Of a stretch of 49,460 nucleotides of DNA, positions 40,075 through 49,438 are shown one piece after another (position 1 is the first letter of the stretch; each line of letters starts with the position of its first letter). Where the stretch lies: contig JALVTJ010000011.1 of the NCBI GenBank assembly GCA_027036005.1, forward strand, positions 1 to 49,460. The letters are read 5' to 3'. A program made the translations under genes and the position numbers. Origin of the DNA: Nautiliaceae bacterium (GTDB taxonomy: Bacteria > Campylobacterota > Campylobacteria > Campylobacterales > Nautiliaceae). The notes under the pieces were generated by a model. That model was not told where the DNA came from. It saw nothing but the letters and a program-made list of their open reading frames with translations, and did no database searches.

Positions 40075-40956
40075 ATGTCAAAACATTTAACCCATACAAA
40101 AGATTTAAAAAGAAATGAAATATTACAAATTTTCTCATATGCTAAAAATTATCTTGACGAAAAAAAAAGGGATGATTTAAAAGGCAAGCTTATTATTAAT
40201 GTATTTTTCGAAAATTCCACAAGAACAAGAAGCTCTTTTGAAATTGCGGCAAAAAGATTAGGAGGCGATGTAGTAAATCTGGATGTGGCAAGAAGTTCAA
40301 CAGCCAAAGGCGAAACGCTTTTTGATACTGCGGCAAATCTTGATGCAATGGGTCCAAGTGCAATAATCCTTAGACACAACCGAGCCGGGGTTCCGAAAAT
40401 TCTCTCGAAATATGTCAACTGCTCCATTATAAACGCAGGAGACGGTGCGCATCAACATCCCACGCAAGGACTTTTGGATCTGTTTACTTTAATGCAAAAA
40501 TGGGGAAGATTGGAAGGAAAAAAAATAGCGATAGTAGGAGATATTAAAAACAGCCGAGTTGCAAATTCAGATATTGAACTTTTTACGAGATTCGGTGCAA
40601 AAATTTTGTTAGTAGCCCCTCCACACTTTTTACCAAAAACTGAAATTCCTTCAACATACAACTTAAAAGAAGCAATTAAATGGGCTGATGCCGTTATTGC
40701 TCTTAGAACCCAAACCGAAAGACATTCGCAACCGACTTTTTCGTCTCTTAAAGATTATGCGGCTAATTTCCAAATCACAAAAGATTTGATTAAAGATAAA
40801 GACATTTTAATTATGCACCCGGGGCCAGTTCATAGAAATATAGACATAAGCGATGAAGTATTAGCGGATGAAAGATGTCTTGTTCTTACACAAGTAAAAA
40901 ACGGAGTGGCAGTGAGAATGGGAATACTTAAATACTTAATTGAAAGTGAAAAGTGA
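40075..40956 (+). CDS. pyrB: aspartate carbamoyltransferase catalytic subunit
   Basis: First committed step of pyrimidine synthesis. The 293-residue protein has the carbamoyl-phosphate loop [32 protein letters not shown] and the C-terminal [12 protein letters not shown]. No pyrI neighbour is present. AAAAAAGGA precedes the ATG. The stop overlaps the GTG start of pabB (GTGA). Confidence 0.97.
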   Translation: MSKHLTHTKDLKRNEILQIFSYAKNYLDEKKRDDLKGKLIINVFFENSTRTRSSFEIAAKRLGGDVVNLDVARSSTAKGETLFDTAANLDAMGPSAIILRHNRAGVPKILSKYVNCSIINAGDGAHQHPTQGLLDLFTLMQKWGRLEGKKIAIVGDIKNSRVANSDIELFTRFGAKILLVAPPHFLPKTEIPSTYNLKEAIKWADAVIALRTQTERHSQPTFSSLKDYAANFQITKDLIKDKDILIMHPGPVHRNIDISDEVLADERCLVLTQVKNGVAVRMGILKYLIESEK

Positions 40957-41936
40957 AGAGTGAAAACTTAAAGTTTTTCTTAATAGATTTTGACGGGAAT
41001 ATTTTTATTGAAAATGTTAAAAACTTAAAAAATATATATTTTTCTTTCCCTAAATATACAAATATGCCAATACACCAATACACCAATACACCAATTTACC
41101 TAAAAAAATACCCCATACCATTTGAAAAATATAAAAATGCTTTTGATAAAGTTATTGAAGAAATAAAAAAGGGAAATACATATTTGCTTAATCTAACGTT
41201 TCCTACCAAAATAGAAACAAATTTAAATCTTTTTGAAATATATTTAAGAGCTAATGCTCCTTTTAAGCTCTATTTTCAAGATAAATTCGTATGTTTTTCA
41301 CCCGAGAGGTTTGTTAATATTAAAAATAATAAAATCTACACATATCCGATGAAAGGAACTATTGACGCAAATATATCCGATGCAAAAGAAAAAATACTTT
41401 CCAATAAAAAAGAAATGGCGGAACATATAATGATTGTAGATTTGCTCAGAAACGATCTTGGAATTATCGGAAAAAATATTCGGGTTAACAAATTCAGGTT
41501 TGTTGATAAAATCAAAGCCGGAGAGAAAAATTTATTGCAAGTTAGTAGCGAAATTGAAGCAACTCTTCCGAAAAACTGGGGTGAAAACTGGCTTGAAATG
41601 ATTTTAAAATTGCTTCCTGCCGGGAGTATCAGCGGAACTCCTAAGAAAAAAACGGTTGAAATAATAAAAAAAATCGAAAATTATAAAAGAAGATATTACA
41701 CTGGAATTTTCGGAATAACAGACGAAAAATCATTTCTTGATAGTGCAGTCATAATAAGATATATTGAGAGGGAAGAGAAAAGAAAAGATGAAAAAAAAGA
41801 AATTAGAAAAAATCATCATCTCACATACCTCATCTCTCATTCCTACATTTACAAAAGCGGCGGTGGTATTACCATTGATAGCAATGTAAAAGAAGAATAT
41901 GAGGAATTAATAAACAAAGTTTATATTCCTCATTAA
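40953..41936 (+). CDS. pabB: aminodeoxychorismate synthase component I
   Basis: Makes 4-amino-4-deoxychorismate for folate synthesis. The 327-residue protein is a chorismate-binding domain without the long N-terminal region of E. coli Pab[46 protein letters not shown] and RRYYTGIFG are the core motifs. The start is GTG overlapping the pyrB stop. Two segments look inserted: residues 38-49 come from the CCAATACA repeat, and about residues 270-298 come from purine/pyrimidine-rich tracts. Confidence 0.92.
   Translation: MKSENLKFFLIDFDGNIFIENVKNLKNIYFSFPKYTNMPIHQYTNTPIYLKKYPIPFEKYKNAFDKVIEEIKKGNTYLLNLTFPTKIETNLNLFEIYLRANAPFKLYFQDKFVCFSPERFVNIKNNKIYTYPMKGTIDANISDAKEKILSNKKEMAEHIMIVDLLRNDLGIIGKNIRVNKFRFVDKIKAGEKNLLQVSSEIEATLPKNWGENWLEMILKLLPAGSISGTPKKKTVEIIKKIENYKRRYYTGIFGITDEKSFLDSAVIIRYIEREEKRKDEKKEIRKNHHLTYLISHSYIYKSGGGITIDSNVKEEYEELINKVYIPH
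41067..41095 (+). repeat. CCAATACA repeat inside pabB
   Basis: Three full copies plus CCAAT of the unit that fills the first 102 bases of the window. Three units equal 24 bases, so the pabB frame is kept and the repeat encodes PIHQYTNT. Gain or loss of one unit would shift the frame. Confidence 0.92.
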
Positions 41937-41939
41937 AAA

Positions 41940-43382
41940 TTAACAAGAATATGTTGTAATAAATTCATACGGATGAGGTCTTCCTTCTACCGGAATAATT
42001 TCGGTTTCATATTTATAATCAATATATGTTTTAATAAATTCGTCGCTCATTACAACTTTTAAGAAACTGTTCGGATCTTTGAGCTCTTTTTCAACAGCAT
42101 AAATCGCTTCTCTTAATGTTGCAGGAAGCGTTCTGATTCCTCTTTCTTTAATCTCATCCAAACTTAATTCAAACAAATCTTCATTTAAAGGCTCTTTCGC
42201 AGCTTCGTAAATTTCAAGATTATTTTTAATTCCGTCAAGTCCCGCAAGCATCATTACCGTAAATGCCAAATAAGGATTTGCTGTGCTATCAGGAAATCTA
42301 AATTCCGTTCTGATTGATTTTTCATTAGCGCCAAAAGGAATTCTACAACTTGCGCTTCTGTTTTTAGCTGAATAAGCTAAAATATTCGGTGCTTCAAATC
42401 CTGGTTGCAATCTTTTATATGAATTCATAGACGCATTTGTAAATGCGGCAACTGCATCAGCATGAGCAAATACACCAGCAATATATTTTTTTGCAGTATC
42501 ACTAAGTCCTGCATAACCATTTGGATCATAAAATAAATTTTTACCGTCTTTCCAAATTGATTGATGGGTATGCATTCCATTTCCATTATCACCATATAAA
42601 GGTTTTGGCATAAATGTAGCAGTTTTTCCGTTTAAATGAGCCACCATTTTTACCACATATTTAAGTTTTTGAACGTTATCGGCAGCTTCTACAAGTGTTC
42701 CGAATCTCACACCTATTTCACCCTGAGCCTGACCAACTTCATGATGAACAACAAATGTTTTAAGTCCTATTTCTTTTAAAACTTTTACCATTTCGGCTCT
42801 TAAATCAACCATTGAATCAACCGGAGCTACCGGAAAATATCCTCCTTTTGTTCTCGGTCTGTGTCCGATATTAAGCTCATCTCCGAAATCGGCATAATCG
42901 TTCCATACTCCCTCTGCCGAATCCACTTCATAACATTGAGAATTAATTTCATCTCTTATAATTACGTTTTCAAATACGAAAAATTCATTCTCAGGTCCGA
43001 AATACGCAGCATCACCAATTCCGCTCTCTTCAAGATATTTAAGAGCTTTTTTAGCTATGCTCCTAGGGCATTTTTCATATGGAGTTCCATCTGTGCTATA
43101 TACATCGCAAAATACAACCATTGTAGGATCGGCTGTAAACGGATCTACAAAATGTGTTCCAATTTCAAAATCAGGTTTTAAAATCATATCCGAATCGTTA
43201 ATAGGTTTCCATGCAGGAATAGAACTTCCATCGAAAGGGATTCCGTTTGTTAATACTTCTTCATCAAGAGATTCAATGTCATATGCTACGTGATGCCATA
43301 CACCTTTAATATCCGTGAATCTAAAATCAATAAATTCAATTTCTTTTTCTTTACATTCCGCTAAAAATTCTTTAACTGTCAT
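41940..43382 (-). CDS. glnA: glutamine synthetase, type I
   Basis: Assimilates ammonium into glutamine. The 480-residue protein has [17 protein letters not shown], the metal-site segment [26 protein letters not shown] and [16 protein letters not shown]. The residue matching the adenylylated Tyr397 of E. coli is Phe404 (EDLFELS), so GlnE-type control is not possible. It lies between pabB and a pabC-like gene, which share the chorismate/glutamine theme. AAAAGGAGAG precedes the ATG. Confidence 0.97.
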   Translation of the reverse strand: MTVKEFLAECKEKEIEFIDFRFTDIKGVWHHVAYDIESLDEEVLTNGIPFDGSSIPAWKPINDSDMILKPDFEIGTHFVDPFTADPTMVVFCDVYSTDGTPYEKCPRSIAKKALKYLEESGIGDAAYFGPENEFFVFENVIIRDEINSQCYEVDSAEGVWNDYADFGDELNIGHRPRTKGGYFPVAPVDSMVDLRAEMVKVLKEIGLKTFVVHHEVGQAQGEIGVRFGTLVEAADNVQKLKYVVKMVAHLNGKTATFMPKPLYGDNGNGMHTHQSIWKDGKNLFYDPNGYAGLSDTAKKYIAGVFAHADAVAAFTNASMNSYKRLQPGFEAPNILAYSAKNRSASCRIPFGANEKSIRTEFRFPDSTANPYLAFTVMMLAGLDGIKNNLEIYEAAKEPLNEDLFELSLDEIKERGIRTLPATLREAIYAVEKELKDPNSFLKVVMSDEFIKTYIDYKYETEIIPVEGRPHPYEFITTYSC

Positions 43383-43409
43383 TTGCTCTCCTTTTTTTAT
43401 TTTGAGATA

Positions 43410-43415
43410 ATTATA
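43410..43415 (-). promoter_or_regulatory. -10 box of glnA
   Basis: The minus strand reads TTTGATATAATTATC about 28 bases before the glnA ATG. Confidence 0.6.
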
Positions 43416-43448
43416 TCAAAGAAAAAAATTTTTGTAACTTTTTTATTG

Positions 43449-43454
43449 TATATT
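43449..43454 (+). promoter_or_regulatory. -10 box of the pabC-like gene
   Basis: TTTATTGTATATTTTTT contains TATATT 20 bases before the ATG, which has TGGAGC as its ribosome site. Confidence 0.4.
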
Positions 43455-43474
43455 TTTTAATCAATGGAGCAAAA

Positions 43475-44089
43475 ATGGAATTTATTGAAACAATGTATAT
43501 GAAAAACGGAAAAATTTTAAATTTGGAATATCATTTAAAAAGAATGGAGAAAGTGGCAAAACATTTTAAATGGAAAATGGAAAAACTTGCCCGACATACA
43601 CAAAGTGTGTGTCTGGGTGGAAAATCGAAAATAAATAAATTAAAAATTGAAAATGGAGAGTGGAGAGTTAGAGTCATTTATAATCAATGGGGAATAAAAA
43701 ATATTGAATTTTTCCCTATAAAAAAAAGAGAATTTAAAACATTTAAAATAATCGATGTCAATAATTTTGATTATAAATTTAAATATAAAAACCGAAATTT
43801 TTTCATTTTACATTTTTCACTTTACACCCAATTTGATGAGTTTATCCTTATCAAAAACAATCTTGTAACCGATACGACTATATCAAACCTTGCCTTTTGG
43901 AACAAAAAAGAGTGGCTAACTCCGAAATACCCTTTATTAAAAGGAACTAAACGTCAAGAATTAATTGATAAAAATTTTCTTAAAGAAGCGAATATTCATA
44001 TAAGCGATTTAAAATATTTCAAAAAAATGGCAATGATAAACGCAATTTTAGGATTTATGGAAATAGAAAATTTTGATATAATTGTTTAA
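43475..44089 (+). CDS. aminotransferase class IV, PabC-like lyase
   Basis: A 204-residue protein likely to be aminodeoxychorismate lyase, which releases 4-aminobenzoate. NGKILNLEYHLKRMEK near the start, then DEFILIKNNLVTDTTISNLAFW and PLLKGTKRQELI, fit class IV fold enzymes of the short epsilonproteobacterial type. Residues about 34-62 appear to be an insertion: a palindrome (43590-43617) flanked by TGGAAAATGGA and ATTGAAAATGGA simple repeats. A second low-complexity piece (ILHFSLYT) follows near residue 112. If folding tolerates these, the enzyme may still be active. Confidence 0.85.
   Translation: MEFIETMYMKNGKILNLEYHLKRMEKVAKHFKWKMEKLARHTQSVCLGGKSKINKLKIENGEWRVRVIYNQWGIKNIEFFPIKKREFKTFKIIDVNNFDYKFKYKNRNFFILHFSLYTQFDEFILIKNNLVTDTTISNLAFWNKKEWLTPKYPLLKGTKRQELIDKNFLKEANIHISDLKYFKKMAMINAILGFMEIENFDIIV
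43590..43617. repeat. REP-like palindrome inside the pabC-like gene
   Basis: GACATACAC (43593-43601) pairs with GTGTGTGTC (43605-43613) with one G-T wobble around an AAA loop; CCC and GGG extend the stem past one bulged base. It is more GC-rich than its surroundings and is translated in frame. Confidence 0.75.
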
Positions 44090-44101
44090 AAAAGGAATAA
44101 A

Positions 44102-45829
44102 ATGAACTGGGATTTAAAAGCGCTTTTTAATTCTATACCAGAAGCCGAAGAATTTTTAAAACAGGCTGAATTTAAAGCGGAAGATTTTGAAAAAAAATAC
44201 AAAAACAGATTATATACTCTTTCAAGCGATGAATTTATAGAAGTTTTGAAGGAATATGAAAATATTTTGGAAAATGTAGGAAGAAGTCTTACATATATTT
44301 ATCTTGAATTTGCGACAGACGCTTCAAAAGGCTCCCTGCTTGCTCTTTTTCAAGAACTTGCAACCAAAACGGAAGAACATCTTATATGGTTTGAGCTTGA
44401 ATTTATCTACTTGCCTATCGATAAACAACAAAAATTCATAGATAATGCCGGAATTTACAAATATTACTTAATACATCTTCAAGAAGAAGCGCCTTTTAAA
44501 TTATCCGAAAAAGAAGAAAAAATTCTCATGAAAAAGGATTTGACAAGCTCAAGCGCATTTACCAGACTTTTTGATGAAACACTAAGTCAATTAAAATTCT
44601 TTTTCGAAGGTGAAAAATTAAGCGAAGAAGAGATATTAAGCAAGCTTTATTCACCACAGAGAAATAAAAGAAAAAAAGCGCAAATCAGTTTAACCAACGG
44701 TTTAAAACCTCATCAGGATTTACTCGGATTTATTTACAATCAGGTAAAAAAAGACTGGAAAATAGATTATTTGGAAATAAGAGGATATGAAACGGCGGAA
44801 AGTCCGAGACATTTTTCAAATCGTGTGAGCAAAAAAAGCGTTGATGCGTTGATAAACACCGTTAATGAAAATATGCAAATAGTGCCTGAATATTACAATA
44901 TAAAAAAAGAACTTTTAGGATATAACAAATTATACGATTATGACAGATACGCACCTATAAAACTTACAGACAAAAATCCGGAAATTCCTTTTGAAGAGGC
45001 AAAAGAGATGGTTTTAAACTCTTTTAAAAATTTTTCTAATACGTTTTATGAAATAGCAAAAAAAGCTTTCGAGGAAAAATGGATTGACATATATCCAAAA
45101 GAAGGTAAAAGAGGCGGGGCTTTTTCACATTCGGCAACCCCTGAGGCACATCCTTACGTATTACTTAATTATACAAACAAAAGAAGAGATGTATTTACGC
45201 TCGCTCATGAATTAGGACATGCAATTCATCAATATCTTTCACGCAAAGTAGGATATCTTAATCAGGACACTCCTTTAACAACAGCGGAAACCGCAAGTAT
45301 TTTTGCCGAAATGCTTTTGTTTGAAGAAATTAAAAAAAGTTTGAATAAAGAAGAGCTTATTGAAACGTATGCAGCTAAACTCGAAGACATATTCGCCACG
45401 CTTTTTAGACAAATCGTATTTACTAATTTCGAAAGAAGAGTGCATAGTGAAGATGAAATTTCAAAAGAAAGATTCAATCAAATATGGATGGAAGAAAATA
45501 GAAAAATGTTTGGGGAGAGTGTTTATTTAACAAAAAATTACGAAATCTGGTGGAGTTACATTCCGCATTTCATACATTCCCCGTTTTATTGTTATTCGTA
45601 TTCATATGCGCAGCTTCTTGTATTGACGCTTTATAAACTTTATAAAGAAAATTTCGAAAATTTCGAAAAAAAATACATAACTTTTTTAAGCCAGGGCGGA
45701 AGCATCCCTCCTAAAAAACAATTTTTAGAACTTTTCGGACTTGATATAGAAAAAGAAGATTTCTGGCAAAAGGGCATTGAAACGGTAAAAGAAATGCTTA
45801 ATGAATTCAAAGGAATTGTAAATGATTAA
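44102..45829 (+). CDS. pepF: oligoendopeptidase F (M3 family)
   Basis: A 575-residue cytosolic zinc peptidase that degrades short peptides. The zinc motif HELGHAIHQYL, preceded by RDVFTLA, and the downstream Glu in TTAETASIFAEMLLFEE are present. SYIPHFIHSPFYCYSYSYAQLL is the typical C-terminal substrate-site segment. AAAAAGG precedes the ATG. Its stop overlaps the next gene by eight bases. Confidence 0.94.
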   Translation: MNWDLKALFNSIPEAEEFLKQAEFKAEDFEKKYKNRLYTLSSDEFIEVLKEYENILENVGRSLTYIYLEFATDASKGSLLALFQELATKTEEHLIWFELEFIYLPIDKQQKFIDNAGIYKYYLIHLQEEAPFKLSEKEEKILMKKDLTSSSAFTRLFDETLSQLKFFFEGEKLSEEEILSKLYSPQRNKRKKAQISLTNGLKPHQDLLGFIYNQVKKDWKIDYLEIRGYETAESPRHFSNRVSKKSVDALINTVNENMQIVPEYYNIKKELLGYNKLYDYDRYAPIKLTDKNPEIPFEEAKEMVLNSFKNFSNTFYEIAKKAFEEKWIDIYPKEGKRGGAFSHSATPEAHPYVLLNYTNKRRDVFTLAHELGHAIHQYLSRKVGYLNQDTPLTTAETASIFAEMLLFEEIKKSLNKEELIETYAAKLEDIFATLFRQIVFTNFERRVHSEDEISKERFNQIWMEENRKMFGESVYLTKNYEIWWSYIPHFIHSPFYCYSYSYAQLLVLTLYKLYKENFENFEKKYITFLSQGGSIPPKKQFLELFGLDIEKEDFWQKGIETVKEMLNEFKGIVND

Positions 45830-46238
45830 AAATCTTGAAATGTTTAGAAATATCAAAGCAAAACACGCAAAAGAGATACTTTCTTTTTTATTGAGCGAAA
45901 AAGAAGAGTTTGACTTGTTGTGTGTAACAAAAGAAATTTCTTTTAATCCCCTTTTGCCAACACACATTTCAAGCGCATTTGGAGACATTATTCTTTTTTC
46001 TTTGGCAAACTATACGCTCCAAAGTGCAAAAATTATAAAAAACACCATAGAATTCGAAGCGGGATTTGGAGAAGAAAATTTTGGCAGTATTGTAAGTGTC
46101 CCTATTGATGCTATTTTACAAATATCAAAAAACGAAACTCCGCTATTCGTAAATGTAACGGCAACAATCCCAAAACCCGAAAAGCCGAAAAATCCGTTTG
46201 AAATGAATCCGAGAAATAAAAAATTTATGAATGAATAA
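45822..46238 (+). CDS. SspB-like protein, possible ClpX adaptor
   Basis: A 138-residue protein not assigned with certainty. Residues 18-102 follow the pattern of SspB: a helix, then LCVTKEISFNPLLPTHIS, GDIILFSLANYTLQSAKII, NTIEFEAGFGE and VSVPIDAILQIS. These match E. coli VVDVTLPGVQVP, GQIVLNIAPRAVGNLEL, DEVRFNARFGG and VSVPLAAVLAIY by eye. A Pro/Lys-rich tail of about 25 residues follows, but the ClpX-binding motif of E. coli SspB is not obvious. It is translationally coupled to pepF and overlaps the convergent LysR gene by 14 bases. Confidence 0.6.
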   Translation: MIKNLEMFRNIKAKHAKEILSFLLSEKEEFDLLCVTKEISFNPLLPTHISSAFGDIILFSLANYTLQSAKIIKNTIEFEAGFGEENFGSIVSVPIDAILQISKNETPLFVNVTATIPKPEKPKNPFEMNPRNKKFMNE

Positions 46239-47094
46239 AATTTAAAATAGCTTCAATTTCTTTCGTTTTGTTTTTATAAGCTATATATGTTTTTCTTTTT
46301 AGATCCATTCCTTTAATTTTAGCAGAAAAAAGTTTTCTTTCTTTCAATTCGTTTTTAATGACCATTTTTGAAATAATAGATACAACCTGTTCATTCGAAT
46401 TCATTACGGTATATTTTAATGCCGTAGAATTATGAACTACGCTTATTATATGTAAAATTTCACAGTTAAACTCTTTTTCTTCAAATACTTTTTTTATAAA
46501 TTCGCGCGTTGAAGAATCGGATTCTCTACATATCATTTTATAATTTTCCAAATCTTTAAGTTCTATGGTCGTAGGAAGAGGTTTATTGGAAAACACGACC
46601 AGTTCGTCTTCAATCCATTCTTCATAATGTAAAGAATTATTTTTTTTCTTTGTTACAAAAGCCATATCGATAATAGAATTTTTAACATCGTCTAAAAGAG
46701 CGTCATTGTTTTTTATAACCAAATTGATATCTTTATTAATCAACGTTTTATAATATTTAATACATTCAGGTAAATTATAATTTCCAACAGTGGGAGAAGC
46801 ACCGATTATAAAAGGCATATCGATGTTTTTGAATTTTTCTATTTTTTTATCAAAATCATCCAGGAAACTTTCAAATTCCTTTGCTATTTCCAAAAAATTA
46901 TGACCGTTTTTTGTTAAAACGACTCCATTTTTTTTCCTCTCAAACAGATTAACTCCCAAATAATTTTCCAAAATTCTTACTTGTTGTGTTACCGCAGGCT
47001 GAGATATTCCCAGAATTTTACTGGCTTTTGAAAAGCTTGATTCTTTATTAATGATTAAAAAAGTGTAAATTTTATCAAGATATTTGGTTATCAT
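46225..47094 (-). CDS. LysR family transcription regulator
   Basis: A 289-residue regulator. Residues 1-62 form the winged helix (FLIINKESSFSKASKILGISQPAVTQQVRILENYLGVNLFER), and the rest is a two-lobed effector domain beginning near PFIIGASPTVGNY. The effector is unknown. It is divergent from rho with 216 bases between them, and LysR proteins often regulate a divergent neighbour or themselves. ATG with AGAGGAG. Confidence 0.92.
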   Translation of the reverse strand: MITKYLDKIYTFLIINKESSFSKASKILGISQPAVTQQVRILENYLGVNLFERKKNGVVLTKNGHNFLEIAKEFESFLDDFDKKIEKFKNIDMPFIIGASPTVGNYNLPECIKYYKTLINKDINLVIKNNDALLDDVKNSIIDMAFVTKKKNNSLHYEEWIEDELVVFSNKPLPTTIELKDLENYKMICRESDSSTREFIKKVFEEKEFNCEILHIISVVHNSTALKYTVMNSNEQVVSIISKMVIKNELKERKLFSAKIKGMDLKRKTYIAYKNKTKEIEAILNFIHS

Positions 47095-47123
47095 TTTTCT
47101 CCTCTTTTTATTTTATAACGGCT

Positions 47124-47129
47124 ATTATA
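47124..47129 (-). promoter_or_regulatory. -10 box of the LysR gene
   Basis: The minus strand reads TTTTAGTTATAATAGCC about 30 bases before the ATG. CTTATAAG, a small palindrome, lies just upstream. Confidence 0.5.
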
Positions 47130-47185
47130 ACTAAAACTTATAAGAATTTCAAAGATATCGAATGTGATTTGTGTTCTAAACCAGG

Positions 47186-47222
47186 AATTTCTTCTTTACT
47201 CGTTCTCTTATTCATTACTTTT
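47186..47222. repeat. degenerate GAGTAA-type tract before rho
   Basis: On the minus strand the tract runs AAGTAATGAATAAGAGAACGAGTAAAGAAG. It shares AACGAGTAAA with the tract after spoT (33140-33149). It shows no coding potential and lies between the LysR and rho promoters. Confidence 0.5.
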
Positions 47223-47226
47223 AACC

Positions 47227-47255
47227 TTGACAAAAAAAATTAATTTAACTAAAAT
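47227..47255 (+). promoter_or_regulatory. sigma-70 promoter of rho
   Basis: TTGACA (47227-47232), a 17-base spacer, then TAAAAT (47250-47255). This is the only promoter in the window with a consensus -35 box. The predicted start near 47262 leaves a leader of about 49 bases. Confidence 0.75.
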
Positions 47256-47310
47256 CGCACAAAATTTACTGCTGAAAACTTCAAAATTTATCTACAAGGA
47301 ATAATTAGTT

Positions 47311-48639
47311 ATGGAAAGTCAAAACGAAAATGTTGCTCAAAATGGGCAAACAAATAACAAAAAACAAAGAACGCATATACCTGTGGAAGGTTATACTATT
47401 GAAACTCTAATGAGTATGTCTACCGATAAACTTATCGAAATTGCAAAAGATTTGGGTGTTGAGAATCCGCAGGAATTTAAAAGACAAGATTTGATGTTTG
47501 AAATACTTAAAACACAAGTGCAACAGGGTGGTTATCTGCTTTTTACCGGAATACTCGAAACAATGCCCGACGGATATGGGTTTTTAAGAAGCATAGGAGG
47601 GAATTTTGAAAATTCCGTAAATGATGTTTATGTTTCTCAAACTCAAATTAGACGATTTGCGCTAAGGACGGGAGATATAGTAACAGGTCAAATAAGACCT
47701 CCTAAGGATCAGGAAAAATATTATGCTCTTTTGAAAATAGAAGCTATAAATTATCGTCCGCCGGAAGAGACCAAAAAAAGGCCTCTTTTTGATAATCTTA
47801 CACCTCTTTATCCGAATGAAAAAATAAAACTTGAATACGATCCCAAAAAACTCACGGGAAGGGTGCTTGATTTGTTTGCTCCTATTGGAAAAGGTCAAAG
47901 AGGGCTTATTGTTGCTCCTCCAAGGAGCGGGAAAACCATATTTTTGAAAGAAATAGCTCATGGAATTACAAAAAATCATCCCGAAATTGAGCTTATGGTT
48001 TTATTGGTCGATGAAAGACCAGAAGAAGTTACGGATATGCAAAGAAGCGTTAAAGGAGAAGTTTTCAGCTCGACTTTTGATAAACCTGCGCAAAATCACG
48101 TCCGAGTAGCGGAGCTTGTTATAGAAAAAGCAAAAAGAATGGTGGAAATGGGAAAAGATGTAGTTATTTTACTTGATTCAATTACAAGACTTGCAAGAGC
48201 TTATAATACCGTAACTCCTGCAAGCGGTAAAGTATTAAGCGGTGGAGTTGATGCAAACGCACTTCATAAGCCGAAAAGATTTTTCGGAGCGGCAAGAAAT
48301 ATAGAAGAGGGAGGAAGCCTTACAATTATTGCAACGGCTCTTATTGATACAGGCTCAAAAATGGATGAGGTTATTTTTGAAGAATTTAAAGGAACTGGAA
48401 ATATGGAAGCGGTGCTAAGCCGCAGAATTGCAGATAGAAGAATTTATCCTGCGATTGATTTGCTTAAATCCGGAACAAGAAAGGAAGAACTACTTTTAAC
48501 TCCTGAGGAGCTTGCAAAAGTTTGGGCTATAAGAAATATTATTTCCGAAATGGATGAGATTGAAGCTTTGAAGCTTATGTATTCAAAAATGTTAAAAACA
48601 AAAAACAATCAGGAATTTTTGAGTGTAATTAATGAATAA
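47311..48639 (+). CDS. rho: transcription termination factor Rho
   Basis: An RNA-dependent ATPase hexamer that ends transcription. The 442-residue protein has a Rho N-terminal region ([20 protein letters not shown]), the RNA-binding domain with DGYGFLRS, Walker [20 protein letters not shown] and [15 protein letters not shown]. The start is the ATG at 47311 behind AAGGAATAAT. Its stop overlaps murI by eight bases. Rho may be important here because few strong hairpin terminators are visible. Confidence 0.97.
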   Translation: MESQNENVAQNGQTNNKKQRTHIPVEGYTIETLMSMSTDKLIEIAKDLGVENPQEFKRQDLMFEILKTQVQQGGYLLFTGILETMPDGYGFLRSIGGNFENSVNDVYVSQTQIRRFALRTGDIVTGQIRPPKDQEKYYALLKIEAINYRPPEETKKRPLFDNLTPLYPNEKIKLEYDPKKLTGRVLDLFAPIGKGQRGLIVAPPRSGKTIFLKEIAHGITKNHPEIELMVLLVDERPEEVTDMQRSVKGEVFSSTFDKPAQNHVRVAELVIEKAKRMVEMGKDVVILLDSITRLARAYNTVTPASGKVLSGGVDANALHKPKRFFGAARNIEEGGSLTIIATALIDTGSKMDEVIFEEFKGTGNMEAVLSRRIADRRIYPAIDLLKSGTRKEELLLTPEELAKVWAIRNIISEMDEIEALKLMYSKMLKTKNNQEFLSVINE

Positions 48640-49378
48640 ATGCGGAATTTTTGACAGCGGAATAGGGGGGATAAGTGTTGCAAAAGAGATATTAAAAACA
48701 AAGCTTTTTGATGAAATAATTTATTATGGAGATACTGCAAGGGTTCCTTACGGGAACAAAAACGAAAGCACGATTATCAGATATTCTCTTGAAGCACTGG
48801 AATTTCTTAAAAATTTTGATATAAATTTTTTGGTAGTGGCCTGTAATACCGCCAGTGCCGTTGCTGTTAATGAACTTAAAAAAGAAGCACCTTTTCCAGT
48901 TTTAGGCGTTATAGAAGCGGGGGTCGAAGCGCTTAAAAACGAAGATAAAAATTCAAATATCCTGCTTGTCGGGACAAAAAGAACGATAAAATCAAATAAA
49001 TATCAAAATTTGCTTAAAAATAAAGGCTTTCAAAATATAACGGCTATTGCGACACCTCTTTTTGTGCCTTTGGTGGAAGAAGGTCTTGTCGAAGGTGAAA
49101 TAACGGATAAAATTTTTGATATGTATTTTAAAAATATAGATAAAGAAAAAATCGATATTGTTATTTTAGGATGTACCCATTATCCTTTTTTAACAAAAAC
49201 TTTTGAAAAACATTTTAAAAATGCTAAACTTATTCATTCCGGTCAGGCAATAGTTAAAATGATAAAAAATAATTATAATCTGAAAGGAAAAAAAGATACA
49301 AAAATCAGACTTTTTGCATCTGACAATCCCGAAGAGCTTAGAAACAGGGCGGAAGAATGGCTTAATGTTGGTGGATAA
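48632..49378 (+). CDS. murI: glutamate racemase
   Basis: Makes D-glutamate for peptidoglycan. The 248-residue protein has the two catalytic cysteines in VACNTASAV and LGCTHYPFL, and starts [24 protein letters not shown] is a further family motif. It is translationally coupled to rho. Confidence 0.96.
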   Translation: MNKCGIFDSGIGGISVAKEILKTKLFDEIIYYGDTARVPYGNKNESTIIRYSLEALEFLKNFDINFLVVACNTASAVAVNELKKEAPFPVLGVIEAGVEALKNEDKNSNILLVGTKRTIKSNKYQNLLKNKGFQNITAIATPLFVPLVEEGLVEGEITDKIFDMYFKNIDKEKIDIVILGCTHYPFLTKTFEKHFKNAKLIHSGQAIVKMIKNNYNLKGKKDTKIRLFASDNPEELRNRAEEWLNVGG

Positions 49379-49413
49379 GTGGATAAGAGATGAGGGAGGA
49401 GTTCTAAGTTTTT

Positions 49414-49438
49414 AGTTTTGAATTTTAAATTTAAAACT
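49414..49438. terminator. AT-rich hairpin after murI
   Basis: AGTTTTGAATTT and AAATTTAAAACT pair with one wobble around a very short loop. It lies in a low-complexity tail (49379-49460) that also contains GTGGATAAGTGGATAAG and AGAGATGAGG. It may reduce read-through but is not a strong terminator. Confidence 0.35.
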
